Shown here: positions 23,130-33,587 of the stretch, piece after piece | Numbering within the stretch: the first letter of the stretch is position 1 | How the letters are laid out: every line of letters starts with the position of its first letter | Assembly (NCBI RefSeq): GCF_047468865.1 | Contig: NZ_JBLGTV010000007.1 | Span: forward strand, 1-64,000 | Direction of reading: 5' to 3' | DNA length: 64,000 nt | Source of the DNA: Castellaniella hirudinis_A | GTDB lineage: Bacteria; Pseudomonadota; Gammaproteobacteria; Burkholderiales; Burkholderiaceae_B | Made by a program: the position numbers and the translations under genes | Notes under the pieces: generated by a model | Databases searched by the model: none | Seen by the model: the letters and a program-made list of their open reading frames with translations, nothing else | What the model was told of the DNA's origin: nothing

Positions 23130-24587
23130 TCAAGCGTCCAGCTTCGCCTTCAGAATCGTATTCACCTGTTGCGGGTTGGCCTTGCCCTTGGCGGCTTTCA
23201 TCACCTGGCCGACCAGTGAATTGAACGCCTTTTGCTTGCCTTCGTGATATTGCGCCACGATGGCGGGATTGTCGGCCAGCACCGTGTCGATCATCGCTTC
23301 GATGGCCCCCGTATCGCTGATCTGGCGCAGGCCGCGGGATTCGATGATGGCATCCGCATCGCCGCCCGATTCGGCCGACCACATCGCCGCGAACACATCG
23401 CGGGCGATCTTGGTGGAAATCGTGCCGTCCAGGATACGGCCGATCAGCGCCGCCAGCTGGGTCGGGGCCACTGGCGACTGGCTGATGTCCAGGCCATCGC
23501 GGTTGAGCGCGGCGGACAACTCGCCCAGCACCCAGTTGGCTGCCTGCTTGGCCTGGCCGGCGGGCAGGGCCGCCGCCGCCGTTTCAAAATAATCCGCCAC
23601 GGCGCGGTGCAGCGTCAGCTGCGCGGCATCGTAGGGCGTCAAGCCCAGGTCGGCTTCAAATCGCGCCCGCTTGGCGGCGGGGAGTTCGGGCAGGGCGGCG
23701 CGGACTTCGGCGATCCAGTCGTCGGACACGATCAGCGGCGGCAGATCCGGATCCGGGAAATACCGGTAATCGTCGGAATCTTCCTTGGTGCGCATGCTGC
23801 GGGTTTCATCGCGATCCGGGTCGTACAGGCGGGTTTCCTGCACCACTTGGCCGCCGTCTTCGATGAGTTCGGTCTGGCGGCGGACTTCGTGCTGGATGGC
23901 GCGTTCCAGAAAACGGAAGGAATTCAGATTCTTGATTTCGCAGCGCGTGCCGAAGGCCGCCTGGCCGCGTGGCCGCACCGACACATTGGCGTCGCAGCGG
24001 AAAGAGCCTTCTTGCATATTGCCGTCGCAGATGCCCAGCCAGACCACCAGCCCATGCAGCGTGCGGGCATAGGCCACGGCCTCGGCGGCCGAGCGCATTT
24101 CGGGCTCGGTGACGATTTCCAGCAGCGGCGTGCCGGCGCGGTTCAGGTCGATGCCGCTGGAGGATTCGCCGTGCGGCCCGGTGAAGTGCTCGTGCAGGGA
24201 CTTGCCCGCGTCTTCTTCCAGGTGGGCGCGGGTCAGGTTGATGGTGTGTTCGGTTTCGCCCACGAAAAACGACAGCTGGCCGCCCACCACGATGGGCAGC
24301 TCGAACTGGCTGATCTGATAGTTTTTGGGCAGATCGGGGTAAAAATAGTTTTTGCGGGCGAATACGGAACGGTTGGCCACGCGTGCCCCGATGGCCAGGC
24401 CGAACTGGATGGCGCGTTCCACCGCGCCCCGGTTCATCGCGGGCAGCGACCCCGGCAGGGCCATGTCCACGGCATTGGCCTGGGTATTGGGCTGGGCGCC
24501 GAAACGCGTGCTGCTGCGCGAAAAAATCTTAGACTGTGTGGACAGCTGGGCGTGGGTTTCCAGCCCGATGACGATTTCCCAATCCAT
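23130..24587 (-). CDS. gatB: Asp/Glu-tRNA amidotransferase subunit B
   Basis: 485 residues from ATG 24587, whose A is shared with the gatA stop. MDWEIVIGLETHAQLSTQSKIFS, then DLPKNYQISQFELPI and GIDLNRAGTPLLEIVTEPEM, are GatB signatures; the C-terminal YqeY-like tail ends VNTILKAKLDA. It activates the misacylated Asp-tRNA(Asn) or Glu-tRNA(Gln) and receives ammonia from GatA. Last gene of the gatC-gatA-gatB operon. Confidence 0.96.
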   Translation of the reverse strand: MDWEIVIGLETHAQLSTQSKIFSRSSTRFGAQPNTQANAVDMALPGSLPAMNRGAVERAIQFGLAIGARVANRSVFARKNYFYPDLPKNYQISQFELPIVVGGQLSFFVGETEHTINLTRAHLEEDAGKSLHEHFTGPHGESSSGIDLNRAGTPLLEIVTEPEMRSAAEAVAYARTLHGLVVWLGICDGNMQEGSFRCDANVSVRPRGQAAFGTRCEIKNLNSFRFLERAIQHEVRRQTELIEDGGQVVQETRLYDPDRDETRSMRTKEDSDDYRYFPDPDLPPLIVSDDWIAEVRAALPELPAAKRARFEADLGLTPYDAAQLTLHRAVADYFETAAAALPAGQAKQAANWVLGELSAALNRDGLDISQSPVAPTQLAALIGRILDGTISTKIARDVFAAMWSAESGGDADAIIESRGLRQISDTGAIEAMIDTVLADNPAIVAQYHEGKQKAFNSLVGQVMKAAKGKANPQQVNTILKAKLDA

Positions 24588-26110
24588 TATGCGTGTTCCG
24601 GTGTGTGTGTATGCCAGTCGGTGGCCTGCTGGTAGCGGTCGGCCAGGGCCAGCAGGCGGCCTTCGTCGAAGTAGCGGCCGATGACCTGCAGCCCGATGGG
24701 CAGGCGCCCGCTGTCCCCGCCGAACCCGCAAGGGATGGACAGGCCGGGCAGCCCCGCCAGATTGACGCCCAGGGTGTAGATGTCACTGAGCCAATCGGCG
24801 ATGGGGTCTTGGCGATTGTCGCCGATCCGGCGTGCCGTGGTGGGGGTGACCGGCCCCATGATGACGTCGCAGTCTTGCGCCAGCACGCGCTGGAAGTCGT
24901 CCGCGATCATGCGGCGCACGCGTTGGGCCTGCAGGTAGTAGGCGTCGTAATAGCCGTGCGACAGCACATAAGTGCCCACCAGGATGCGGCGGCGCACTTC
25001 GTCGCCGAAACCTTCGGTGCGCGAACGCGTCGTCATGTCGGCCAGGTCGGTGTAGTGATCGGCCCGATGGCCGTAGCGCACGCCGTCGTAGCGCGACAGG
25101 TTGCTGGAGGCTTCGGCGGGGGCGATGACGTAGTACGCCGGGATGGCCAGCCGGGTGCGCGGCAGGGAAACATCTACCCGCACGGCCCCCAGCGACTGGA
25201 ACACTTGCAGGGCGGCTTCGATGGCCGCGCCGACGTCGGCGGCCAAGCCCTCGTTGAAGAATTCGCGTGGGACACCGATGCGCAGGCCCTTCAGGGGCAG
25301 CGCGCCCGCCGCCTGGAAGCCTGCCTGGGCCTGGCCGTAGGCGGCCTGGACGCGGCCCGGGGCGTTGGCCTGGCCGTCGCAGGTCTCCAGGCTGGTGGAA
25401 TCTTTGGGGTCGAAGCCGCTGATGGCATCCAGCAGGGGAACCAAATCCTGGGCGCTGCGCGCCAGGGGGCCGGCCTGATCCAGGCTGGATGCGTAGGCGA
25501 TGATGCCGTAGCGCGAGACCGTGCCATAGGTGGGCTTGATGCCGCTGACGCCGCAGTAGGCGGCGGGCTGGCGCACCGACCCGCCGGTATCGGTGCCGGT
25601 GGCGCCCAGCACCAGGCCGGCGGCCACGGCGGCGGCCGACCCGCCCGATGATCCGCCGGGGATGCGGCTTGGATCCCAGGGATTCTGCACGGGGCCGAAG
25701 GCGGAATTTTCATTGCTTGAGCCCATGGCGAATTCGTCGCAGCTGAGTTTACCCAGCGACACCGCCCCGGCCTGCCGCAATTGGCCGACCACGGTGGCGT
25801 CGAAGGGGCTGACGTAATCGGCCAGCATGCGGCTGGCCGCCGTGGTGCGCCAGCCCCGGGTGACGAACAGGTCTTTGTGGGCGATGGGGATGCCCGTCAG
25901 CGGCCCGGCCTGGCCGCTGGCCAGGGCCTGGTCGGCGGCCTGCGCCTGGGCCAGGGTCAGGTCGTCGTCGAGGTGCAGGAAGACGTTGGGATCCGGGTGC
26001 TGGCGGGCGGCGCGCAGGGCGTCGGCGGCGATTTCGGTGGCGCTGACTTGCCGCTGGCGCAGGGCGTCGCCCAGGGCCTGGATGCTGCGAAATGAGGAAA
26101 GCTGGGACAT
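24587..26110 (-). CDS. gatA: Asp/Glu-tRNA amidotransferase subunit A
   Basis: 507 residues from ATG 26110 (MSQLSSFRSIQALGDAL); the longer upstream frame runs through gatC and is not used. Amidase-signature enzyme that hydrolyses glutamine to feed ammonia to GatB. The catalytic triad is visible as Lys79 (GIPIAHKDLF), Ser154 (PGGSSGGSAAA) and Ser178 (DTGGSVRQPA), the same numbering as in well-studied GatA. Four bases separate it from the gatC stop. Confidence 0.96.
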   Translation of the reverse strand: MSQLSSFRSIQALGDALRQRQVSATEIAADALRAARQHPDPNVFLHLDDDLTLAQAQAADQALASGQAGPLTGIPIAHKDLFVTRGWRTTAASRMLADYVSPFDATVVGQLRQAGAVSLGKLSCDEFAMGSSNENSAFGPVQNPWDPSRIPGGSSGGSAAAVAAGLVLGATGTDTGGSVRQPAAYCGVSGIKPTYGTVSRYGIIAYASSLDQAGPLARSAQDLVPLLDAISGFDPKDSTSLETCDGQANAPGRVQAAYGQAQAGFQAAGALPLKGLRIGVPREFFNEGLAADVGAAIEAALQVFQSLGAVRVDVSLPRTRLAIPAYYVIAPAEASSNLSRYDGVRYGHRADHYTDLADMTTRSRTEGFGDEVRRRILVGTYVLSHGYYDAYYLQAQRVRRMIADDFQRVLAQDCDVIMGPVTPTTARRIGDNRQDPIADWLSDIYTLGVNLAGLPGLSIPCGFGGDSGRLPIGLQVIGRYFDEGRLLALADRYQQATDWHTHTPEHA

Positions 26111-26114
26111 GGGG

Positions 26115-26423
26115 TTATTCGATGACGGTGGGCACGAGAAACAGGCCCTGGTGGGCGGCGGGGGCGTTTTCGAGGCAGGCGTCGCGCTGCGCGGTGGATT
26201 GGGCCGCTTCGGCGACGTCGTCGCACAGCCGCAGGGCAATGGCCTGGTGGGCGGCCAAGGGGTGCGCCATGAGTTCGATGCCGTGGGTATCGACGGCCTG
26301 AAGTTCTTCGATCAAGGCCAGAATGCGGGTGAGTTCCTGCGAGGCGCGGGATTGATCGGTGGGGTCCAGTTGCAGGCCGGATAGCCGTGCCAGCCGGGCG
26401 ATATCCTGTTCTGTGAGTGCCAT
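26115..26423 (-). CDS. gatC: Asp/Glu-tRNA amidotransferase subunit C
   Basis: 102 residues, starting MALTEQDIARLARLSGLQLD, the GatC helical hook; the middle segment ELTRILALIEELQAVDTHGIE is family-typical, and it ends FLVPTVIE. GatC staples GatA to GatB. First gene of the operon; a TATAAT read leftward at 26547-26542 is a candidate -10 element in the 244-bp gap shared with mreB. Confidence 0.94.
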   Translation of the reverse strand: MALTEQDIARLARLSGLQLDPTDQSRASQELTRILALIEELQAVDTHGIELMAHPLAAHQAIALRLCDDVAEAAQSTAQRDACLENAPAAHQGLFLVPTVIE

Positions 26424-26667
26424 GTCGTTATGCCAGAGGGGCTGCCGCGAAAGCAGCCGGGTGTGTGCGGATGTATCAGAAGGACCTAAAAGCGGGAGTT
26501 CTGCAAAACTTTCCCTGCAATTCCGGCCCTGACCATAGAGGATTATAAGTTATCATTACCGATTCCATGCAGCTTGCCATGGTCTGTGCTGCCACGCCGG
26601 CCTCAAGGGCCAGCGACCCCGGGCCTTTTACGCAGGATCGCTCCATTTTCATTTTATTTGTGCGCCC

Positions 26668-27711
<1,044 letters not shown>

Positions 27712-27729
27712 TGAAAAACTGGTGCCGTC

Positions 27730-28614
27730 ATGCGCGAACCCGGCAATCTGCGGTTGTTCAAGCGCGGGCCCAGCATCGAAGTCCGTTTGGTGCTGTTGCT
27801 GGCGCTGTGCCTGGGCCTGATCATCACAGATGCCCATTGGCCGGTGCTGCGCCCTGTGCGCCAGGCGTTGTCGGTGGCCGTCTATCCGTTCCAGCGGGTG
27901 GTGATGGCGCCGCGCCAGGCGCTGGAATACGTCGATAGCTGGTCGCACGCGGCCGCCCTGGCGCGCGAGGAACAAGACGCCCTGCGTCGCCAGCAGATCG
28001 AAATGGCCCAGCTGGCCACCCATGCGGCCCAGTTGACCACCGAAAACGAGCAATTGCGCCGCCTGTTGAAGGTCTCCGAGTCCATCACCCAGCCGTCCGT
28101 GGCGGTCGAAGTATTCTACGAACCCCCCAATGCCTTCAGCCACCGCCTGATCTTCAACAAAGGCACCCAGGCGGGGATCAGGCCCGGCATGCCGGTCATC
28201 GACGAAGGCGGGGTGGTGGGACAGATCGTGCGGGTCACGCCCTATACCTCCGAGGCCGCCTTGTTGATCGACGACCAGGTGTCCATCCCGGTGCAGGTGC
28301 TGCGCAACGGGCTGCGGCTGATCGCCTTCGGCAGCGACGAAGTCGGCAAGCTCGAAGTGCGCTATCTGACGGCCAGCATGGATGTGCAGCCCGGCGATAC
28401 GCTGGTCACCAGCGGGATCGGCGGCCTGTTTCCAGCCGGGCTGCCTGTTGCGCGGGTCGACAAGGTCGATCGGGACCCCGGCACCGGGTTTGCCATGGCG
28501 GTCGCCCAGCCGCTGTCGCATCCAGAACGCTATCGCCATTTTCTGGTCATGCGGGTGGATACCGACAATCTGCCGCAGGCCGAGGATCTTGAACATGCCC
28601 TTGCCCAGCCGTAG
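27730..28614 (+). CDS. mreC: Rod-shape protein MreC
   Basis: 294 residues, 18 bases after mreB. One N-terminal membrane helix (about 15-38), a coiled coil (about 75-115, ALAREEQDALRRQQIEMAQL...), then the periplasmic double beta-barrel with FNKGTQAGIRPGMPVIDEGGVVGQI. MreC links MreB and PBP2 and activates wall elongation. Confidence 0.95.
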   Translation: MREPGNLRLFKRGPSIEVRLVLLLALCLGLIITDAHWPVLRPVRQALSVAVYPFQRVVMAPRQALEYVDSWSHAAALAREEQDALRRQQIEMAQLATHAAQLTTENEQLRRLLKVSESITQPSVAVEVFYEPPNAFSHRLIFNKGTQAGIRPGMPVIDEGGVVGQIVRVTPYTSEAALLIDDQVSIPVQVLRNGLRLIAFGSDEVGKLEVRYLTASMDVQPGDTLVTSGIGGLFPAGLPVARVDKVDRDPGTGFAMAVAQPLSHPERYRHFLVMRVDTDNLPQAEDLEHALAQP

Positions 28615-28639
28615 ACCCCCCGCCGGGAGGTCGTCCCTG

Positions 28640-29161
28640 ATGTCCTTGCAGCCCGTGGATGCGGCGCCGTTCTCCCGGCCTTCGTCCATCTTGTGGGTAT
28701 GGGGATCCTTGCTGCTCGTCTGGCTGGCGTCTTTGCTGCCTTGGCGGCTGTGGCAGCCGGTGCCCGACATGTTGCTGCTGGTGCTGGTGTTCTGGTGCCT
28801 GCACGAGCCCAATCGCGTGGGCTTGTTGACGGCCGTGGCGCTGGGTCTGCTGATGGACGCGCACGATGCCGGCCTGCTGGGGCTGCACGCCCTGGATTAC
28901 CTGTTGTGCGCCTATGGGGTGCTGCGCCTTCATGGGCGCCTGCGGCATTTCAATGTCTGGGTTCAGACCGTCCATCTCATTCCGGTCCTGGTGGCGGCCG
29001 GGCTGGTCACGCGCTTGCTGGGGGCCTGGCTGAATGGCGAATGGGTCGGCTGGGACTGGCTCTGGTCGGCCCTGCTCACGGGGGCTCTGCTGCCGCTGGT
29101 CGATGTATTGCTGCTGTTGCCCCAGCGCCGCCTGGATGGCGACGACGTGGGCGCGGTCTAG
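28640..29161 (+). CDS. mreD: Rod-shape protein MreD
   Basis: 173 residues from ATG 28640, favoured by GGGAGG at 28625-28630; an ATG at 28595 would add 15 residues and overlap mreC. About five membrane helices; PDMLLLVLVFWCLHEPNRVG and LGLLMDAHDAGLLGLHALDYLL are MreD hallmarks, and it ends LLPQRRLDGDDVGAV. It completes the MreBCD membrane complex. Confidence 0.9.
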   Translation: MSLQPVDAAPFSRPSSILWVWGSLLLVWLASLLPWRLWQPVPDMLLLVLVFWCLHEPNRVGLLTAVALGLLMDAHDAGLLGLHALDYLLCAYGVLRLHGRLRHFNVWVQTVHLIPVLVAAGLVTRLLGAWLNGEWVGWDWLWSALLTGALLPLVDVLLLLPQRRLDGDDVGAV

Positions 29162-29170
29162 CGGGCGCGC

Positions 29171-31243
29171 ATGTTCGAATTTCGCAAAACCGGCCAGCAC
29201 CAGCGCCAGACCGTCTTGCTGCGGGCCTGGGTGGCGGGTGTCTTTGCCCTGGTTTTCCTGCTGTTGCTGGTGGCTCGCTTGTGGTATTTGCAGGTGGAAC
29301 GCTACGACAACCTGTCCGCCCGGGCCGACCAGAACCGCATCACCATTGTGCCGGTGACCCCGCGCCGGGGCCAGATCACCGACCGCGCGGGCGAAGTCCT
29401 GGCCACCAACCTGCGAGACTACACACTGGTGGTGACGCGCGCCCAGGTCGAAGGGAAAATAGAAGACCTGCTCGACCGCCTGCGCGCATTCGTCTACATC
29501 AGCGACAGCGATCAGCGCCGGTTTCTGCGGCTGTACGAGCAAAGCGGCCGCTATACGCCGATTTTGCTGCGCAATAACCTCAACGACATCGAAGCTTCCT
29601 GGTTTGCCGTCCACGCGTTCGAGTTTCCGGGGGTGAACCTGCAGGCGCGCTGGGTTCGGTCTTATCCCGGGCATGAATCCGCCGCCCATGTGCTGGGCTT
29701 TGTCGGCCGCATCTCCGAAGAGGATGAAAAATACCTGGAGAAAACCGGCCAGGAAGGCAATTATCGCGGCACATTGGTGATCGGCAAGAAAGGCATAGAA
29801 AAAACCTGGGAAACCGTGCTGCACGGCCGTACCGGGGTCGATGAACTGGAAGTCACCGCGACGGGCCGTCCTGTCCGCGAACTCAGCCGCGACGATCCCG
29901 TGCCGGGAGACAATCTCGAACTCTCTCTGGATGCCGGCCTGCAAAAGCTGGCGGAAGCCCAGTTCGAGGGCCGCCGGGGCGCGCTGGTGGCCATACAGCC
30001 CAAGACCGGGGAAATCCTGGCTTTCGTTTCGTCGCCGTCTTTCGACCCCAACCTGTTCATCGACGGCATCGACGTCGAGAGCTGGCGCAAGTTGAACGAA
30101 TCCCCGGATCACCCGCTGATCAACCGGCCGTTGTACGGCACCTACCCGATTGGCTCCACCTATAAGCCTTTTGTCGCGCTGGCCGCCCTGGAAATGGGCT
30201 TGCGCGGCCCGCGTGAGCGGCTGTCCGATCCGGGGTATTTCGAACTGGCCGGGCAGCGTTTCCGCAATGCCGGCGGGGCGGCCTACGGCCCCACCGATAT
30301 GCACCGGGCGATCGTGGTGTCATCGGATACCTATTTTTATTCTCTGGGCGCCATGATGGACGTGGATGCCTTGCACGATTTCAGCAAGCAATTCGGCTTT
30401 GGGCAGATTACCGGCATCGACCTGGATGGCGAACGCCGGGGCGTGTTGCCGTCGCGGGCCTGGAAGCGCGAGGCCTATAAAAAACCTTCGCAGCAGCATT
30501 GGTATCAGGGGGAAACCGTGTCGGTGGCCGTGGGCCAGGGCTACAACGCGTTTACCCTGCTGCAGCTGGCCCAGGCCACGTCGGTGCTGGCCAACGACGG
30601 CATCTATATGAAGCCCCATTTGGTGCGGCGCATCATCGACCCCCAGAGCGGGCGGTTCTCGTATCCGGTGCGGGCGCCGCAGTACACGATTCCGCTGAAG
30701 CCGGAAAACCTGCAAGTGGTGCGCGAGGCCATGGTCGACGTGGTGCGCAAAGGCACGGCGCGGCGCGCTTTCGAAGGCGCGTCCTACCAGGCGGCGGGCA
30801 AGACTGGCACCGCTCAGGTCTATAGCCTGAAAGGGGCGAAATACAAGGCGCAGACGGTGGACGAACGCCTGCGCGATCATGCGCTGTTCATGGCCTATGC
30901 CCCGGTCGACGATCCGCAGATCGCGTTGGCGCTGATTGTGGAAAACGGCGGCTGGGGGGCCTCGGTGGCGGCTCCGGTCGCCCGCGCTTTGTTCGACTAC
31001 TGGCTGGAACCCGTCCGCATCGCCCGGCGCCAGCAGCGGCTTTACGAAGAACGGCAGGCGCGCGCGGAACTGGAAGAAGCCCGGGCCGCGGCCGGGCCGG
31101 CGGCGTCTTCGGGCGGCAACCGTCCGGTGGCGGACGTGCCGACGGCCTTGCCCGATCCCGAGCAGGATGCCGTCCCCGAGCCCGCTCCCTTGCCCGATAC
31201 GGAGACCCCCGCGGGGGATGGCGCCCTGGAGGATCTGGGATGA
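29171..31243 (+). CDS. mrdA: Penicillin-binding protein 2
   Basis: 690 residues. N-terminal membrane anchor (about 18-38), PBP dimerisation domain (RGQITDRAGEVLATN), and a transpeptidase domain with Ser329 in GSTYKP, SSD at 384-386 and KTG at 544-546. It crosslinks peptidoglycan during elongation with RodA. The C-terminus has an extra tail of about 65 Ala/Pro/Glu-rich residues after the enzyme domain, longer than in E. coli PBP2. Confidence 0.96.
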   Translation: MFEFRKTGQHQRQTVLLRAWVAGVFALVFLLLLVARLWYLQVERYDNLSARADQNRITIVPVTPRRGQITDRAGEVLATNLRDYTLVVTRAQVEGKIEDLLDRLRAFVYISDSDQRRFLRLYEQSGRYTPILLRNNLNDIEASWFAVHAFEFPGVNLQARWVRSYPGHESAAHVLGFVGRISEEDEKYLEKTGQEGNYRGTLVIGKKGIEKTWETVLHGRTGVDELEVTATGRPVRELSRDDPVPGDNLELSLDAGLQKLAEAQFEGRRGALVAIQPKTGEILAFVSSPSFDPNLFIDGIDVESWRKLNESPDHPLINRPLYGTYPIGSTYKPFVALAALEMGLRGPRERLSDPGYFELAGQRFRNAGGAAYGPTDMHRAIVVSSDTYFYSLGAMMDVDALHDFSKQFGFGQITGIDLDGERRGVLPSRAWKREAYKKPSQQHWYQGETVSVAVGQGYNAFTLLQLAQATSVLANDGIYMKPHLVRRIIDPQSGRFSYPVRAPQYTIPLKPENLQVVREAMVDVVRKGTARRAFEGASYQAAGKTGTAQVYSLKGAKYKAQTVDERLRDHALFMAYAPVDDPQIALALIVENGGWGASVAAPVARALFDYWLEPVRIARRQQRLYEERQARAELEEARAAAGPAASSGGNRPVADVPTALPDPEQDAVPEPAPLPDTETPAGDGALEDLG

Positions 31244-32406
31244 AACTCATCGTGCAGGCTCTGCGCCGTTTGCTGGCCGTCCTGGACTGGCCCCTGCTGG
31301 TGCTGTTGGTGCTCATGGCGCTGGTGGGGATGTCCACCATGCATTCGGCCGTGGGAAATACCGATTGGCGTTTTGCCGACCAGTTGCGTAATTTCATGCT
31401 GGCCTTCGGGGTGATGTGGCTGGTGGCCCTGTTGCGGCCCAGCGTCATCATGCGCACGGCGCCTTATTTCTATACGCTGGGGGTGCTGCTGCTGCTGGCC
31501 GTCATGTTTTTCGGGGTGACCAGCAAGGGCGCCACCCGCTGGCTGAACCTGGGCTTCGTCCGGGTGCAGCCGTCGGAGATGATGAAAATCGCCGTGCCGC
31601 TGATGCTGGCCTGGTACTTCCAGCGCCAGTCGGACAGCCGTTTCCGCATCCAGGATTTTCTAGTCGCGGGCATATTGCTGCTGGTGCCCGCCGCCCTGAT
31701 CATCGACCAGCCCGACCTGGGCACCGCCTTGCTGGTGCTGGCGTCGGGGTTTTGCGTGATTTATTTTGCCGGGTTTTCGTTCAAATTGCTGGCGCCTGTC
31801 ACCCTGGTCGTGGCCGTGGGCCTGGGCACCGTGATTGCCTACGAGAATCAGCTCTGCCAGCCCGATGTGGACTGGGTGGTCTTGCATGACTACCAGAAAT
31901 ATCGCGTCTGCGTGCTGCTGAACCCCGGCACCGATCCCTTGGGCAAGGGGTTTCACACCATCCAGTCGATGATCGCGGTGGGGTCGGGCGGCGTGTATGG
32001 CAAGGGCTATATGCAGGGCACCCAGACCCACCTGGATTTCATCCCGGAGCGCACCACCGATTTCATCTTCGCCGTGTTCGCCGAGGAATTCGGCCTCTAT
32101 GGCGGGGTGGCCCTGCTGGTGCTGTACGCTTTGCTGGTGCTGCGCGGCCTGAGCATCACCGTGCGGGCGCCCACGCAGTTTGGGCGCCTGCTGGCGGGCG
32201 CCATGTCGATGATGATGTTCGTCTATGTGTTCGTGAACATCGGCATGGTCACGGGGATTCTGCCTGTGGTGGGGGTGCCGCTGCCGTTCATGAGCTATGG
32301 CGGCACGGCCCTGATGACGCTGGGGGTGGCGTGCGGCTTGTTGATGAGCATCGGGGCGCACCAGCCTGAAACGCGGCCCGGCGGTGCCGGGCGCGGCGGG
32401 ATATAG
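31240..32406 (+). CDS. rodA: SEDS peptidoglycan polymerase RodA
   Basis: 388 residues; start overlaps the mrdA stop (ATGA). About ten membrane helices; VTSKGATRWLNLGFVRVQPSE, VLKQPDLGT-type IIDQPDLGTA and FIPERTTDFIFAVFAEEFGL are SEDS signatures, with PLPFMSYGGTALMT near the end. It polymerises glycan strands from lipid II with PBP2. Last gene of the rod operon, convergent with mutY. Confidence 0.96.
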   Translation: MKLIVQALRRLLAVLDWPLLVLLVLMALVGMSTMHSAVGNTDWRFADQLRNFMLAFGVMWLVALLRPSVIMRTAPYFYTLGVLLLLAVMFFGVTSKGATRWLNLGFVRVQPSEMMKIAVPLMLAWYFQRQSDSRFRIQDFLVAGILLLVPAALIIDQPDLGTALLVLASGFCVIYFAGFSFKLLAPVTLVVAVGLGTVIAYENQLCQPDVDWVVLHDYQKYRVCVLLNPGTDPLGKGFHTIQSMIAVGSGGVYGKGYMQGTQTHLDFIPERTTDFIFAVFAEEFGLYGGVALLVLYALLVLRGLSITVRAPTQFGRLLAGAMSMMMFVYVFVNIGMVTGILPVVGVPLPFMSYGGTALMTLGVACGLLMSIGAHQPETRPGGAGRGGI

Positions 32407-32441
32407 CGGCGCCGCCCGCCCGGCTTGCCGCACACCGGGGC

Positions 32442-33587
32442 TCAGGCTTGCGCGGTTCGGCCCGCGTCGGCGGGGTAGAGTCCGTCCAGCAGGGCGGATA
32501 CCGGCGCGGGCATGCCCCGCAAGACGCGTTCGGGGATCGGCGTCCAGCCCGCTTGCCCCGCGTCCAGGGCGATTGGCACCGGGTTGCGCGGGATGGACAC
32601 CGTGTCGTCCGCCGGCAGATCTCGCCAATGCGGCGATACCGTTTCCAGGCTGTCCGGCAGGCGCACCCAAACGGGCTGGATGGCCAGGCGAAAATGCGTG
32701 AACACATGGGTGAGTCCCGCCAGCGCGGTGGCCCGGGGTTGGCCCAGGGTGCGCAGAACCGCTTCCAGCGCCGTCGCGCTGCCCAGGACGGGCGGCGTCC
32801 ATAAACCGCCCCATACGCCCGCTTCCGGGCGGCGCTGCAGCCAGAGGTTTTGCCGGTGTTCCAGGATCAGCAGCCAGGCGGCGTGCGTCGGTTGCGCGAG
32901 GCGCGCCCGCGGGGCCGGCAGGCTGTCCTGCACGCCCTGGCGCCGGGCGGCACAGTCTGCCGCCAGAGGGCAGCGCGCGCAGTCGGGCCGGCGCCGGGTG
33001 CAGACTGTGGCCCCCAGATCCATCTGCCCCTGGGTGTAGGCCCGCATGTCCAGATCGGCCGGGGCGCCGTCCAGCCAGGCTTGGGCCTGCCGCCACAAAA
33101 GACGGCTTGTGGCGGCCGCCTGCGGGTCGCCGGGCAGCGCCAGATAGCGGATCAGCACCCGGCGGACGTTGCCGTCCAGGATCGGCAGCCGCGCCCCCTG
33201 GCTGAAGGCGGCAATCGCCGCCGCCGTGGATCGGCCGATGCCGGGCAGTTGCGCCAGGGCCTCCGCCTGCTGGGGAAACCGCCCCTGGTGTTCGTCGCGC
33301 ACGATCCGGGCGCAGCGGTGCAGGTGGCGCGCCCGCGCGTAATAGCCCAGGCCCGCCCAGGCCTGCAAGACGGCGTCCAGGGGGGCGTCGGCCAGGCTGA
33401 CGACATCGGGAAAAAGCACGAGAAAACGTTGATAGTAGGGGATGACGGTGCTGGCTTGGGTTTGCTGCAGCATGATCTCGGACAGCCAGATGCGGTAGGC
33501 GTCCCGGGTGCCTTGCCAGGGCAGGCCGTGGCGGCCCGCGTGGAGCTGCCAAGCGGCAATCCGTGAGGCGGGATCGTGCGCGGGCAT
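32442..33587 (-). CDS. mutY: A/G-specific adenine DNA glycosylase
   Basis: 381 residues. It removes adenine opposite 8-oxoguanine. Catalytic Glu37 (SEIMLQQTQ), HhH motif LPGIGRSTAAAI, catalytic Asp138 (LDGNVRRVL), and a [4Fe-4S] cluster formed by Cys196, 203, 206 and 212. The C-terminal Nudix-like domain (from about 240) reads 8-oxoG. ATG 33587 shares a base with the ftsX stop, so it is the third gene of ftsE-ftsX-mutY. Confidence 0.95.
   Translation of the reverse strand: MPAHDPASRIAAWQLHAGRHGLPWQGTRDAYRIWLSEIMLQQTQASTVIPYYQRFLVLFPDVVSLADAPLDAVLQAWAGLGYYARARHLHRCARIVRDEHQGRFPQQAEALAQLPGIGRSTAAAIAAFSQGARLPILDGNVRRVLIRYLALPGDPQAAATSRLLWRQAQAWLDGAPADLDMRAYTQGQMDLGATVCTRRRPDCARCPLAADCAARRQGVQDSLPAPRARLAQPTHAAWLLILEHRQNLWLQRRPEAGVWGGLWTPPVLGSATALEAVLRTLGQPRATALAGLTHVFTHFRLAIQPVWVRLPDSLETVSPHWRDLPADDTVSIPRNPVPIALDAGQAGWTPIPERVLRGMPAPVSALLDGLYPADAGRTAQA

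Noticed and set aside
26437..26457. GGCTGC...GCAGCC hairpin between gatC and mreB
   Set aside because: Short stem with no T tract in either direction and no riboswitch-like context, so not called as a terminator or regulator.
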